Positions 26,648 through 36,098 of a DNA stretch of 64,000 bases are shown here, piece after piece. Within the stretch, counting starts at the first letter, position 1. The number at the start of each line of letters is the position of its first letter. A model generated the notes under the pieces. It worked only from the letters and a program-made list of their open reading frames with translations, was not told the origin of the DNA and ran no database searches. This stretch comes from JANNNF01 sp963772935 (GTDB lineage Bacteria; Pseudomonadota; Alphaproteobacteria; Rhodobacterales; Rhodobacteraceae). The position numbers were made by a program, and so were the translations under genes. Location: contig CAVYZK010000002.1 in assembly GCA_963772935.1 (NCBI GenBank), positions 186,001 through 250,000 of the forward strand, read 5' to 3'.

Positions 26648-27224
26648 AACCGCGCAACGCGACCTCGGCCACCCGCGCCAGTTTGTCCCGCCCTGCTCCG
26701 TCGCGCGCCAGCGTGGACATGCCCTGCACAACCGCCATCACATGCGCGGCGCGGGCGTCGGCATCGGGCAGGTCGTCAGCCTCTATCCGGTCACGCAGAT
26801 GCGCCTCAATCCCGCGCCTGCGCGCGGCAAGCGCCTCGGCCACATCGGCAGCGGCGGCTGAACAACTGATCGCCGCGCTTGCCAGCAGACACCCCGGCGG
26901 GGTGTCTGCCCCCGTGAACCCCACCACCGCCGCCGCAAGCAAACCCCGTGCCGCATCGCGCGCGGTTGGGGCGTCGGCGATGATGGACGCAGACGTAACC
27001 GGGCCGGACAAATACCGATCCACCGCCGCCAGAAACAACCCCTTCTTGTCGCCAAACGCCGCGTAGATGCTGGGCGGAGTGACCCCCATGGCGGCTGTCA
27101 GATCGGCCAGCGACGTGGCCTCATACCCATGCCGCCAGAACAGCAGCATGGCGGCGTGCAGAGCCTGATCGCGGTCAAATGACAGCGGGCGTCCAGTTTT
27201 GCGGGGTCGAGCAGATATTTCCAT
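26643..27224 (-). CDS. TetR-family transcriptional regulator
   Basis: A 193-residue repressor. The N-terminal helix-turn-helix covers about residues 12-60 (RDQALHAAMLLFWRHGYEATSLADL, MGVTPPSIYAAFGDKKGLF). The C-terminal ligand domain is diverse. ATG 27224 gives the normal start (MEISARPRKTGRPLSF); the in-frame ATG at 27284 lies in the promoter of the neighbour. It is divergent from an aldo/keto reductase gene, which it most likely represses together with itself. Confidence 0.85.
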   Translation of the reverse strand: MEISARPRKTGRPLSFDRDQALHAAMLLFWRHGYEATSLADLTAAMGVTPPSIYAAFGDKKGLFLAAVDRYLSGPVTSASIIADAPTARDAARGLLAAAVVGFTGADTPPGCLLASAAISCSAAAADVAEALAARRRGIEAHLRDRIEADDLPDADARAAHVMAVVQGMSTLARDGAGRDKLARVAEVALRGW

Positions 27225-27233
27225 ACTGATCAC

Positions 27234-27280
27234 TACGAAATAGATGGCCGGGGAAGCAGTCTGTGCTATGTAGTTTCGTA
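27234..27280. promoter_or_regulatory. Candidate operator half-sites between tetR and the aldo/keto reductase
   Basis: TACGAAA at 27234-27240 and its inverse TTTCGTA at 27274-27280 flank the centre of the 79-bp divergent promoter region. One lies next to each start codon. They are the only clear inverted repeat there and could bind the adjacent TetR protein. Confidence 0.35.
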
Positions 27281-27303
27281 TCATTCAATATGAAAGTAAA
27301 GCC

Positions 27304-28413
27304 ATGACCGATCTGACCCAATATCGCACCCTTGGCCGTTCCGGCCTTGCCGTCAGTCCCCTTGCGCTTGGCACCATGACCTTCGGCACAGCCAGATGGG
27401 GGTCGGATGAGGCCGTATCGCGGGCTGTGTTTGGTGCCTATGTCAGCAAGGGTGGGAATTTCATCGACACGGCGGATGTCTATTCCAGTGGCCGCAGTGA
27501 AGAGATGGTCGGTGCCTTCATCGCCGACGCGGGTTTGCGCGACCGAATGGTGATCGGCACCAAGGCAGGCTTTGCCACCGGGCTGGCCTTGCAGGGTGGC
27601 AACGGGGCGAAGCATCTGAACGCGTCGCTGGAAGGCTCATTGCGGCGGCTGCGTACCGATTATATCGACCTCTATTGGCTGCATGTCTGGGATGGCGTCA
27701 CCCCGGCAGAGGAGTTGCTGGAAACCATGGCGCAGATGGTCCGGTCCGGGCGCATCCGGTATTGGGGGGTGTCGAACGCGCCTGCATGGTTGGTGGCAAA
27801 ACTGGCGACCTTGGCACAGGTGCGGGGGCTGCCGGGGCCGATTGCGATGCAGTATTTCTACAGCCTCGCCAACCGCGATATTGAAGAGGAACATCTGCCC
27901 GTTGCCGCCGAATTCGGGCTGGGGATGATGCCGTGGAGCCCACTGGCCTATGGCCTCTTGGCGGGCAGATATGACCGCAAGACGGTAGAAGCCGCCGCCC
28001 CCCGCGCCGCGGGCCTACCGCGCGATGCCACCACCACCCCCACGCCGCGCGACGAGGATGACAAGCGGCTGGACGGGGCCAACCCGTTTGGCGACAGCCT
28101 GTTTACCGACGCAAACTGGGCAATTGTCGATGTGCTGCGAGACGTTGCGGCGGGGCTGGGGGAAACGATGGCGAACGTGGCACTGGCTTGGGTGCTGGGA
28201 CGTCGGAGGGTGACGTCACCCCTGATGGGCGTCAGCCGCGCCGAACAGGTGGCAAGCAACGTGGGGGCGCTGGCGCTGACCCTGCCTGCGGACGCCCGCG
28301 CGCGCCTTGATCAGATCAGCGCAGGCACCCCACGGATGCTTTACACCCTTTTTCAGCCTGCGATACGCCAGCATGTTGTGCATGGCGCAAAGGTCCAGGG
28401 GTGGACTGAGTAA
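27304..28413 (+). CDS. Aldo/keto reductase
   Basis: A 369-residue NADPH-dependent oxidoreductase with a TIM barrel. The catalytic tetrad is visible: Asp and Tyr in FIDTADVYSSGRSEE, Lys in VIGTKAGF and His in YWLHVWD. The N terminus LGRSGLAVSPLALGTMTFG is typical of the Kv-beta/YajO-like group. It probably reduces aldehydes. Divergent from the TetR gene, by which it is likely controlled; the true substrate is unknown. Confidence 0.88.
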   Translation: MTDLTQYRTLGRSGLAVSPLALGTMTFGTARWGSDEAVSRAVFGAYVSKGGNFIDTADVYSSGRSEEMVGAFIADAGLRDRMVIGTKAGFATGLALQGGNGAKHLNASLEGSLRRLRTDYIDLYWLHVWDGVTPAEELLETMAQMVRSGRIRYWGVSNAPAWLVAKLATLAQVRGLPGPIAMQYFYSLANRDIEEEHLPVAAEFGLGMMPWSPLAYGLLAGRYDRKTVEAAAPRAAGLPRDATTTPTPRDEDDKRLDGANPFGDSLFTDANWAIVDVLRDVAAGLGETMANVALAWVLGRRRVTSPLMGVSRAEQVASNVGALALTLPADARARLDQISAGTPRMLYTLFQPAIRQHVVHGAKVQGWTE

Positions 28414-28426
28414 ATCAAACAAAAAT

Positions 28427-28455
28427 CGGCCCGCTGGGGGAGGACCAGCGGGCCG
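28427..28455. terminator. Perfect 11-bp hairpin terminator between convergent genes
   Basis: CGGCCCGCTGG (28427-28437) pairs with CCAGCGGGCCG (28445-28455) around a 7-base loop. An A-rich stretch lies on the left and a T-rich one on the right, so it can serve both the aldo/keto reductase (plus) and amtB (minus). Confidence 0.8.
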
Positions 28456-28529
28456 TTGCAGTTTCGCCTTGGGGGGAGGATCCCGCGGCGTCGTGATCCG
28501 GGGCAAGGCGAACCCTGCCCCGGCAGAAA

Positions 28530-29897
28530 TCAGAAGTTGTAAGCGCGCTCGCCATGCGAGGACAGGTCCAGACCTTCGCGCTCTTCATCATCCTTGACGC
28601 GCAGGCCCATCACGGCCTTGACGATCATGTAGAGGACAAACGAGGCGACACCACACCAGACAATCGTGACCATCACAGCTTTGAACTGAATGACCAGTTG
28701 CGCGCCCATGGTCAGCCCGCCGTAGGCGATACCGCCCATCGAGGCATCGTTGACCACAGCCGTGCCGATTGCACCGATGATGCCAGCAACGCCGTGGATG
28801 CCGAACACATCAAGGCTGTCGTCGTAGTTCAGCTTGTGCTTGACGGTCGATACAAAGAAGTACGCGCCAATCGTGGCCACGATACCCAGACCGATCGCCC
28901 CAACCGGGCCCGCAAAGCCAGCCGCAGGGGTTACCGCCACAAGACCGGTTACCACACCCGACGCTGCACCCAGCATCGAGGCTTTGCCGCGCAGAACCAG
29001 TTCAAGCACAACCCAGGTCAGTGCCGCACCCGCCGTCGCCGTGAAGGTGTTGATCATTGCCAGACCAGCGCCGCCGTTGGCTTCCAGGTTGGACCCGGCG
29101 TTGAAACCGAACCAGCCAACCCACAGCATCGATGCGCCCACCATGGTCAACGTCATCGAATGCGGGGCCATGTTGTCCTTGCCATAGCCGACCCGCTTGC
29201 CAATCACCAAGGCACCAACCAGTGCCGCGATACCTGCGTTGATGTGCACAACCGTGCCGCCAGCAAAGTCCAAAGCACCCCAACCATAGATCATGCCGTC
29301 TGAATCCCAGACCATGTGGGCGATCGGGAAGTAAACGACCGTGACCCAAAGGGCGATGAACACCAGCAACGAGGTGAACTTGATCCGTTCGGCAAAGGCA
29401 CCGACGATCAGCACGGCGGTGATGCAGGCAAAGGTCATCTGGAACGAGATGAACACGAATTCCGGGATCACAAACCCTGCCGAGAAGGTCGCGGCCATGG
29501 ATTCAAGTGTGACACCCGACAAGAACGCCTTGCCCAGACCACCCCAATACGGCGAGGCCGCATCGCCAAAGGCCATGGAATAGCCCCAGAATACATAGAT
29601 CACGATCACCAGCGAGGTGATCACCGTCGATTGCATCAGCAGCGACAGCATGTTTTTCGTCCGTACCAGGCCGCCGTAAAACAGCGCCAGACCCGGAAGG
29701 ATCATGAACAGCACCAGAATGGTCGATACCATCATGAATGCGGTGTCGCCTTTGTCCATCACAGGCACAACTTCGACTGCGGCCTCTGTGGTGGCAACGG
29801 CGGTTTCCGTCGTGGCCTCTTGCGCCCAGACGGGCAGGCTGGAAAACAGCGACGCCCCAAGCGCGCCCAGTCCAGCTAATTTCGTTGATGTATTCAT
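28530..29897 (-). CDS. amtB: Ammonium transporter AmtB
   Basis: A 455-residue inner-membrane ammonium channel with signal sequence (LFSSLPVWAQ) and eleven membrane segments. Family stretches: GLALFYGGLVRTKNMLS, ALDFAGGTVVHINAGIAAL, WVGWFGFNAGSN and the pore His pair, one of them in DVFGIHGVAGIIGA. It follows glnK by 27 bases on the same strand. GlnK would plug the channel when nitrogen is ample. The acidic C-terminal tail (DDEEREGLDLSSHGE) is the normal GlnK contact. Confidence 0.95.
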   Translation of the reverse strand: MNTSTKLAGLGALGASLFSSLPVWAQEATTETAVATTEAAVEVVPVMDKGDTAFMMVSTILVLFMILPGLALFYGGLVRTKNMLSLLMQSTVITSLVIVIYVFWGYSMAFGDAASPYWGGLGKAFLSGVTLESMAATFSAGFVIPEFVFISFQMTFACITAVLIVGAFAERIKFTSLLVFIALWVTVVYFPIAHMVWDSDGMIYGWGALDFAGGTVVHINAGIAALVGALVIGKRVGYGKDNMAPHSMTLTMVGASMLWVGWFGFNAGSNLEANGGAGLAMINTFTATAGAALTWVVLELVLRGKASMLGAASGVVTGLVAVTPAAGFAGPVGAIGLGIVATIGAYFFVSTVKHKLNYDDSLDVFGIHGVAGIIGAIGTAVVNDASMGGIAYGGLTMGAQLVIQFKAVMVTIVWCGVASFVLYMIVKAVMGLRVKDDEEREGLDLSSHGERAYNF

Positions 29898-29924
29898 CTC
29901 AATCGTTCCCCTTCCCGCCTGCCT

Positions 29925-30263
29925 TCACAGTGCGTCATCATCGGTTTCGCCGGTGCGCACACGCACCGCATGGCTGACGTCCAGCACGAAAATCTTGCCG
30001 TCGCCGATCTTGTCGGTTTTCGCCGTCACACGGATGGTCTCGACCACCGCATCGGCAAGGCTGTCGGACACCACGATTTCGAGCCGAACCTTCGGCACGA
30101 AGTTCACGGCATATTCCGCGCCACGATAAATCTCGGTATGGCCCGACTGCGACCCAAATCCCTTGATCTCTGTCACCATCATTCCGCGCACGCCGATTGT
30201 GGTCAGCGCTTCGCGGACCTCCTCGAGCTTGAACGGTTTGATCGCTGCAATGATGAGTTTCAC
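29925..30263 (-). CDS. glnK: Nitrogen regulatory protein P-II, GlnK type
   Basis: A 112-residue PII protein that senses ATP/ADP, 2-oxoglutarate and glutamine state. The uridylylation Tyr51 lies in the T-loop GHTEIYRGAEYAVNF, and the B-loop region follows. The N terminus MKLIIAAIKPFKLEEVREAL is the family start. It lies upstream of amtB, the conserved glnK-amtB pair, and is expected to be controlled by NtrC and sigma-54; I could not define such sites with confidence. Confidence 0.95.
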   Translation of the reverse strand: MKLIIAAIKPFKLEEVREALTTIGVRGMMVTEIKGFGSQSGHTEIYRGAEYAVNFVPKVRLEIVVSDSLADAVVETIRVTAKTDKIGDGKIFVLDVSHAVRVRTGETDDDAL

Positions 30264-30529
30264 ATCGTCCCCCTTTTCATCATCAAGACCCGGATGGCAG
30301 GCCTTCCGCCCACATCAGGCGGTGCTTTGGGGGCGCAGCACAAGGAAAGGGCGGCGTCTTTCCGCCCAACTTTAACGGTTTATGCACAAAAATTATACTT
30401 ATTTTGCTAAACGCCTTTTATTTAATCGGCGTGCGCACTCGAATCGACGCGAGTTCATCTCTACATTCGCGACAAGGCGCGCTATTCTGCCGTCAGATAA
30501 TCGCGCAGAACAGCGACGGGCAGGCAGGC

Positions 30530-32777
30530 ATGGCAATATTTGGCAAGGGTCGCGGACCTTTGGTGGCAGATCGTCGGTATCCGGCGCAAAAGGCCACAAC
30601 GGGCGCGCCGCCCCCGCGCAAACCGCCTGCCAAAAAGCCCACCCCCCGCAAGGCTGTCCGCAAGCATGGCCTGATCATGGGGGCAATTCTGGGGCTGTGG
30701 CACATGATCTGGCGGGTGGTCTGGGGCGTGACGTGGCGGCTGACCGCCGTGGGTGCGATGATCCTTGGCGGGATCGTCTTCTACTTTTACGCGCAGATGC
30801 CCCCGGTCACCGACCTGCTGGACGGTCGCGCGAAAGGGTCTGTCACCATGCTGGACCGGGACGGCCAGGTTTATGCGTGGCGTGGCGAGACCTTTGGCGG
30901 CCAGATCACGGCCGACACGGTGTCGCCCTATCTGCATGACGCCGTGATCGCGACCGAGGACAAGCGGTTCTACCGCCATTTCGGCATATCCCCGCGCGGG
31001 CATCGCATCCGCCGTGCGCATCAACATGTCCGAAGGGCGCGGGCCGCTGGAGGGCAACGGCGGGTCCACCATCACGCAACAGGTGGCCAAGCTGCTGTGC
31101 CTTGGCACGCCCTATGTCGCCGCCAACTGGAAGTCTGAGGCCGAATACGAATCCGACTGCCGCAAGGGCGGTATCTGGCGCAAGCTGAAGGAAGTGCCTT
31201 TCGCGATGGCGATGGAGGTGAAATATTCCAAGGAAGAAATCCTGACGATCTATTTCAACCGGGCCTATCTGGGGGCAGGCGCGCGCGGGTTCGAGGCGGC
31301 GGCACAGCGCTATTTCGGCAAATCCGCCAATCAGGTGAACCCGGCGGAATCGGCGATGTTGGCGGGGTTGCTGAAAGCGCCCTCCACCTATGCGCCGACC
31401 AACAACTTTGACCGTGCCCGTGCGCGGGCCGATGTGGTGGTGGGGCTGATGCAGGAACAGGGCTATCTGACCAAGGATCAGGCCGATGATGCGCGCCAGA
31501 ACCCGGCACGGCTGTCAGCCGCCGCACAGACCAAATCGGGCGGTTTCTTTGCCGACTGGGTGATGGAAACCACGCCAGATTTTCTGGCCGGCGACACCAC
31601 AGAGGATGTGATCATCCGCACCACTCTGGACCCCAAACTGCAAAGCGACGCGGAAGAAGCGCTGGCTTGGGTGTTTGACAACAAGGTGGCTGCCGGGTCC
31701 AAGGCCCAAGCCGCGATTGTGGTGATGAGCGCGGATGGTGCCGTGCGCGCCATGGTGGGTGGGCGGCGGACAGAGGTGGCAGGGTCGTTCAACCGCGCGA
31801 CGCAAGCCAAACGCCAGACCGGATCGGCGTTCAAACCCTTTGTCTATGCCGCCGCGATGGACCTTGGCTACAGCCCCGCCGATTATGTCGAAGACACCCC
31901 TTTGACCATCAATATCCCCGGATCGGGGCCATGGACGCCGTCCAACTATGACAAGACATTCAAGGGCATGATGACCCTGACCCAAGCGCTGGAGGAAAGC
32001 CGCAACATCCCCGCCGTGCGGATATCCGAGGCTGTGGGCCGCGAATCCGTGCGCAAGGTGGCCACCGGTTTTGGCATCGCGTCAGACCTAGCCGCGGGGC
32101 CTGCACTGGCGCTTGGCGCGTCGGAATCGACCTTGCTGGAAATGACCGGGGCCTATGCGGGCATCCTGAACGGCGGGTTTTCCGTGATCCCTTACGGCAT
32201 GCTGGAATTGCGTCTGCAGGGCGAAGACGACGCGCTGTTTGGCGCGGGCGGCGGGCTGGGCGCGCGGGTGATTTCCGAATCCGCAGCGCGGTCGCTGACC
32301 TATATGATGGCGCAGGTGGTGAATGCAGGCACTGGCACCCGCGCCCGGCTGGACGGGCGCGAGGCGGCGGGCAAGACCGGCACCACGCAGGCCGCGCGCG
32401 ATGCGTGGTTCATTGGCTTTACCGCCGACTATGTGGCAGGCGTCTGGATCGGCTATGACGACAACACACCACTGAAAGGGGTGACCGGTGCCGGTCTGCC
32501 CGCCGAAATCTGGCATGAGGTGATGGTACGGGTGCAGGATGGGCTGCCGGCCAGCCCGCTTCCGATGGATATTCCCGAACCCAAGCAACCCCCGCCGTCA
32601 CAATCGCCGGACTACATCGTGGACGGTGCCAACCAGACGCAGGCCCAACCGCAGTATCAGGCCGACCCGCAGGCGGAACCCACCCCCAATTATGACAGCG
32701 TTCCACAGCCGCAGATGAATGAAGACGCCTTGGCGGAACAGATTCTGCGCGAGTTGATGGGCACGCTGAACAACTGA
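30530..32777 (+). CDS. Bifunctional penicillin-binding protein 1A-type (frameshifted)
   Basis: A class A PBP of about 748 residues when one surplus G in GGG (30998-31000) is removed. Order: basic cytoplasmic tail (KPPAKKPTPRKAVRK), one membrane anchor (about residues 50-85), glycosyltransferase domain with ATEDKRFYRHFGI and GNGGSTITQQVAK, then transpeptidase domain with the SxxK motif in GSAFKPFVY, SRN, and KTGTT. The tail is Gln/Pro-rich. It polymerises and cross-links peptidoglycan at the outer face of the inner membrane. At the break SPRG passes into IASAVRINMSEG of the next frame, the expected sequence. ATG 30530 is chosen for the basic N terminus. Confidence 0.9.
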
Positions 32778-32780
32778 ACG

Positions 32781-32812
32781 AAAAAGGGGCGTCCCGCAGG
32801 ACGCCCCTTTTT
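32781..32812. terminator. Perfect 14-bp bidirectional terminator
   Basis: The stem AAAAAGGGGCGTCC (32781-32794) pairs with GGACGCCCCTTTTT (32799-32812) around CGCA. The A run and T run serve both strands, ending the PBP gene (plus) and mlaC (minus). Confidence 0.9.
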
Positions 32813-32828
32813 ACGTTTGCATTACGGC

Positions 32829-33431
32829 TCAGACGGCTTTCATATCGGCAATCAGCGCGTCGATGTCGCCTTTGCGCTTGTCCAGCATCGCGCCGATTTC
32901 GGCCCGTTCGGACGCCAGCATGTTGACGCCTTCGATGATGATGTTGAAAAACCGGTTCGACCCCGATTTATCCGACACATGCCACCGCAGATCAAACGGC
33001 GACTCGCCGCGCAGGGTGGCGACCGAGATCACCTCGAAATAGCTTTTCACCGGGCGGGCATCGACAACCTCGATGTTGCCACCAATGAACTCGCGGAAGC
33101 GGCGGCCATATTTGCGGCTGATATACCCCTGAAACGCCTTGGTGAACGCAGCCATCTGCGCCGAAGACGCTGATTTTGCCGCCACCCCAAGCGCCGAGCG
33201 AGCGATGACCGGCACATCGGCGTACTTCGCGAACAGGCGTTCGAAATCACCGAACATCGCACTTTCCGATTTGCCCGACGCAATGATCCGGTTCACCTCG
33301 GCCACGGCGTTGCCGATCATGCCCTTGGCATCATCGACGTTCAACGCGAACACCGGCAGCGGCACCGCAAAGGCGGCGATCAGGCCAGCCGAAAACAGGC
33401 GGCGCGACGGGCTGAAAGAGTTATTGTCCAT
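32829..33431 (-). CDS. mlaC: MlaC-like periplasmic phospholipid-binding protein
   Basis: A 200-residue exported protein of the MlaC/Ttg2D family (tolerance auxiliary). An export signal opens it (RRLFSAGLIAAFAVPLPVFAL), followed by the conserved core FTKAFQGYISRKYGRRFREF. In known systems MlaC shuttles phospholipids between MlaA in the outer membrane and the MlaFEDB pump in the inner membrane. ATG 33431 overlaps the end of mlaA by 11 bases. The pump genes are not in the window. Confidence 0.88.
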   Translation of the reverse strand: MDNNSFSPSRRLFSAGLIAAFAVPLPVFALNVDDAKGMIGNAVAEVNRIIASGKSESAMFGDFERLFAKYADVPVIARSALGVAAKSASSAQMAAFTKAFQGYISRKYGRRFREFIGGNIEVVDARPVKSYFEVISVATLRGESPFDLRWHVSDKSGSNRFFNIIIEGVNMLASERAEIGAMLDKRKGDIDALIADMKAV

Positions 33432-34206
33432 AGGGATCCTCGTACGGGTCGTAGGCATTGGAATCATCAGTCGGGGTTTCTTGCCCCAGTTCGAACCGGC
33501 GGTTTTGCAGGTACAACAGGCGAGCCTGCGCATAGCCATCAGCGCTATCATATAGGATGGAATCTACCGTTTCGGAATACCGGTTGCGATCACCCAAGCG
33601 TGAAGCGCCTTTGGCCAGCGTTGCATAGGTCGATTCGGGCGACGGCAGAATGAACCGCAGCGGGTTGAGCGCCAAGTCTACCATCGTGCCTACGGTATCG
33701 CGGGTTGTCGAAGGCCCGATCCCGGGCAATTCGACATAAGCACCTTCTTCAGCGCCCCAGACATGCAGTGTCTCGCCAAAGTCGGTTTTCTTTTCGGGCA
33801 GTCCCAACACCTTGGCAGGATCAAACAGGCCACCGAGGCCCGCAGTAAGGTTTACCGCCAACCGAAGCGAGTTGTGTGCCGCGTTGCCGAGGCGGAACTG
33901 CAGGATATTGTTGGCAATATCGCCAGGCAGATCCAGCGTGCCTGCCACGTTCGAAATGCCCTGCTGCACGGGCTTGGGCACGATTTTGCCATAGCCGCTG
34001 GCCCCCGGACTAACCAGCCCGCGATCCAGTGCAAGGTTGAACTGGTGCATGCTGCGGTTCTGGGCCTCATCAGGGTCATATATCCCCTCTGCAACCGGTG
34101 CCTTCGCACAGCCCGCCAGAACGCCAAACACAACCACCGAAAGCACGGCAGTGATATTCTTGGACCGACCGATAGATTTAAATGGAAATTTCACGACCAT
34201 CTTCAT
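33421..34206 (-). CDS. mlaA: MlaA (VacJ) outer-membrane lipoprotein
   Basis: A 261-residue lipoprotein with lipobox VLAGC near residue 30. VacJ landmarks: YDPDEAQNRSMHQFNLALD, GDIANNILQF, TDFGETLHVWG, YVELPGIGPSTTRDTVG. It removes stray phospholipids from the outer leaflet. GGAAG lies just before ATG 34206; the in-frame region upstream is not protein-like. It is the first gene of an mlaA-mlaC operon and is divergent from the type I secretion genes. Confidence 0.9.
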   Translation of the reverse strand: MKMVVKFPFKSIGRSKNITAVLSVVVFGVLAGCAKAPVAEGIYDPDEAQNRSMHQFNLALDRGLVSPGASGYGKIVPKPVQQGISNVAGTLDLPGDIANNILQFRLGNAAHNSLRLAVNLTAGLGGLFDPAKVLGLPEKKTDFGETLHVWGAEEGAYVELPGIGPSTTRDTVGTMVDLALNPLRFILPSPESTYATLAKGASRLGDRNRYSETVDSILYDSADGYAQARLLYLQNRRFELGQETPTDDSNAYDPYEDPYGQ

Positions 34207-34364
34207 AACTTCCCGCCAACGCGTGGACCTTACCATAGGCCTTGCGGGGAATAGACAAGGCTTAAGCCGCGTTCCCTTGCAAGACAACGGCGAAACGTGG
34301 CAGTCGGGTGACGGCGGCAGGATCACGCCAAGCGTATTGAGCAGAACGAAAGCAGGACAAGAAC

Positions 34365-36098
34365 ATGCGCATTGATGCGAACAAGGGCCGGGCCGAATTA
34401 TCGGCCGCGCGCAGGCTCTCAAACAAGGCGTTGACGGCGGCATTCCTGTTTTCGGTGTTTGTGAACATTCTGATGCTGACCGGGCCGCTGTATATGCTTC
34501 AGGTCTATGACCGGGTGCTGGCGTCGCGGTCCGAGGCCACCTTGCTGGCCCTGTCGATCCTGACCGCTTTTCTGTTCCTGATGATGGGTCTGCTGGATTT
34601 CGCCCGGGGCCGGGTGATGGCCCGTATCGGTGCGCGGTTGCAGGAAACGCTGGATGCACGGGTGTTGCGCGCGTCCTTCCGCGCACTGACCGTGGTGCCC
34701 GGCGATACCGCCGCCCTTGCCGCACAGCGCGATCTGGAATCGTTGCAGCGGTTCTGGGCCTCACCCGTGCTGATCTCGATCTTCGACATTCCGTGGACGC
34801 CGCTGTTTCTGGCGGCGATTTTCGTGTTTCACCCGCTGCTGGGCTGGGTCTCCATCGGCGGCGGCGTCGTGCTGGTGATCATCACCATCCTGAACCAACG
34901 CGCCACCGAACAGCCCCTTGCCCGCGCCAACATGGCCACGATGACCGCCGAACGCCAATCCGACAACCTGAAGTCCGAATCCGAACTGATCCAGGCACTT
35001 GGCATGACCGGGGCCGCCTTCACCCGCTGGCAAAAGGCGCGCGGGGCGGCTCTGGCCGAAGGGTTGACGGCGGCGGATACTGCCGGGTCGTACGGCACGG
35101 TATCCAAGACTTTCCGGCTGTTCCTGCAATCGGCAATGCTGGGTCTGGGCGCGTGGCTGGTACTGCGCGGTGAGATGTCGCCCGGTGCGATGATTGCAGG
35201 GTCAATCCTGCTGGGTCGGGCGTTGCAGCCCATCGAACAGGCGGTCGGCCAGTGGGCCGTCGTGACCCGCGCCCGCCAAGGCCATGCGCGGCTGGTAGAC
35301 CTGCTGTCGCGCGTGCCGGTCGATCTGCCGCGCACCCCCCTGCCCCGCCCCAAGGCGGTGCTGGATATTCAGGCCGTGTCGGTGGTGCCGCCGGGGGAAA
35401 CCCAGCCAATTCTGCGGGGCGTATCCTTCCGGCTGGAACCCGGGCAGGCGCTTGGCGTGATCGGCCCGTCAGGCTCTGGCAAGTCAACGCTCGCCCGCGC
35501 GCTGATTGGTGTCTGGCGCCCTGCTGCTGGCAAAATCCGGCTGGATGGCGCGACGCTGGATCAGTATGACCCCGACGTGCTGGGCAGCTACATCGGTTAT
35601 CTTCCCCAACGGGTGACGCTGTTTGACGGCACCATTGCCGAAAACATCGCCCGCCTGCAATCAAACGCCGACCCCGCCAAGATCGTCGCCGCCGCTCAGA
35701 AGGCCGCGGCGCATGACCTGATCGTGCGGATGCCCGATGGCTATGACACACGGGTGTCCACCGTGGGCGGCAGGCTGTCGGGCGGCCAGATTCAGCGCAT
35801 CGGCCTTGCCCGCGCCCTTTATGGCGATCCGGTGATCATCGTGCTGGATGAGCCGAACTCGAACCTCGACAATGATGGGTCAAACGCGCTGAACACTGCG
35901 ATCCGCAATGCCAAGGCCGCAGGCTGCGCCGTGCTGATCATGGCGCACCGCCCCGCCGCCATCCAGGAATGTGACCTGCTGCTGGTGATGGAGGACGGCA
36001 CCCGCCGGGCCTTTGGCCCGCGTGATCAGGTGCTGAAGGAAATGGTCCGCAACGCCAGCGAAATACAGAAATCCGCCGCCCCCGGAGGTGTCGCATGA
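34365..36098 (+). CDS. Type I secretion system ABC transporter (PrtD/HlyB-like)
   Basis: A 577-residue ATPase-permease. The N-terminal membrane domain (about residues 20-300) is followed by the nucleotide-binding domain with Walker A GPSGSGKST near 368-376, signature LSGGQIQR and Walker B IIVLDEPNSN. It resembles the PrtD group that exports RTX proteins. It overlaps the adaptor gene by four bases (ATGA). No outer-membrane TolC gene is nearby. The RTX protein at 22435-23901 is a candidate substrate. Confidence 0.88.
   Translation: MRIDANKGRAELSAARRLSNKALTAAFLFSVFVNILMLTGPLYMLQVYDRVLASRSEATLLALSILTAFLFLMMGLLDFARGRVMARIGARLQETLDARVLRASFRALTVVPGDTAALAAQRDLESLQRFWASPVLISIFDIPWTPLFLAAIFVFHPLLGWVSIGGGVVLVIITILNQRATEQPLARANMATMTAERQSDNLKSESELIQALGMTGAAFTRWQKARGAALAEGLTAADTAGSYGTVSKTFRLFLQSAMLGLGAWLVLRGEMSPGAMIAGSILLGRALQPIEQAVGQWAVVTRARQGHARLVDLLSRVPVDLPRTPLPRPKAVLDIQAVSVVPPGETQPILRGVSFRLEPGQALGVIGPSGSGKSTLARALIGVWRPAAGKIRLDGATLDQYDPDVLGSYIGYLPQRVTLFDGTIAENIARLQSNADPAKIVAAAQKAAAHDLIVRMPDGYDTRVSTVGGRLSGGQIQRIGLARALYGDPVIIVLDEPNSNLDNDGSNALNTAIRNAKAAGCAVLIMAHRPAAIQECDLLLVMEDGTRRAFGPRDQVLKEMVRNASEIQKSAAPGGVA

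Noticed and set aside
30264..30529. Sigma-54 promoter and NtrC sites before glnK
   Set aside because: Only an imperfect GTGCT/AGCAC dyad was seen, with spacing unlike the known NtrC site and no clear -24/-12 element, so no site is claimed.
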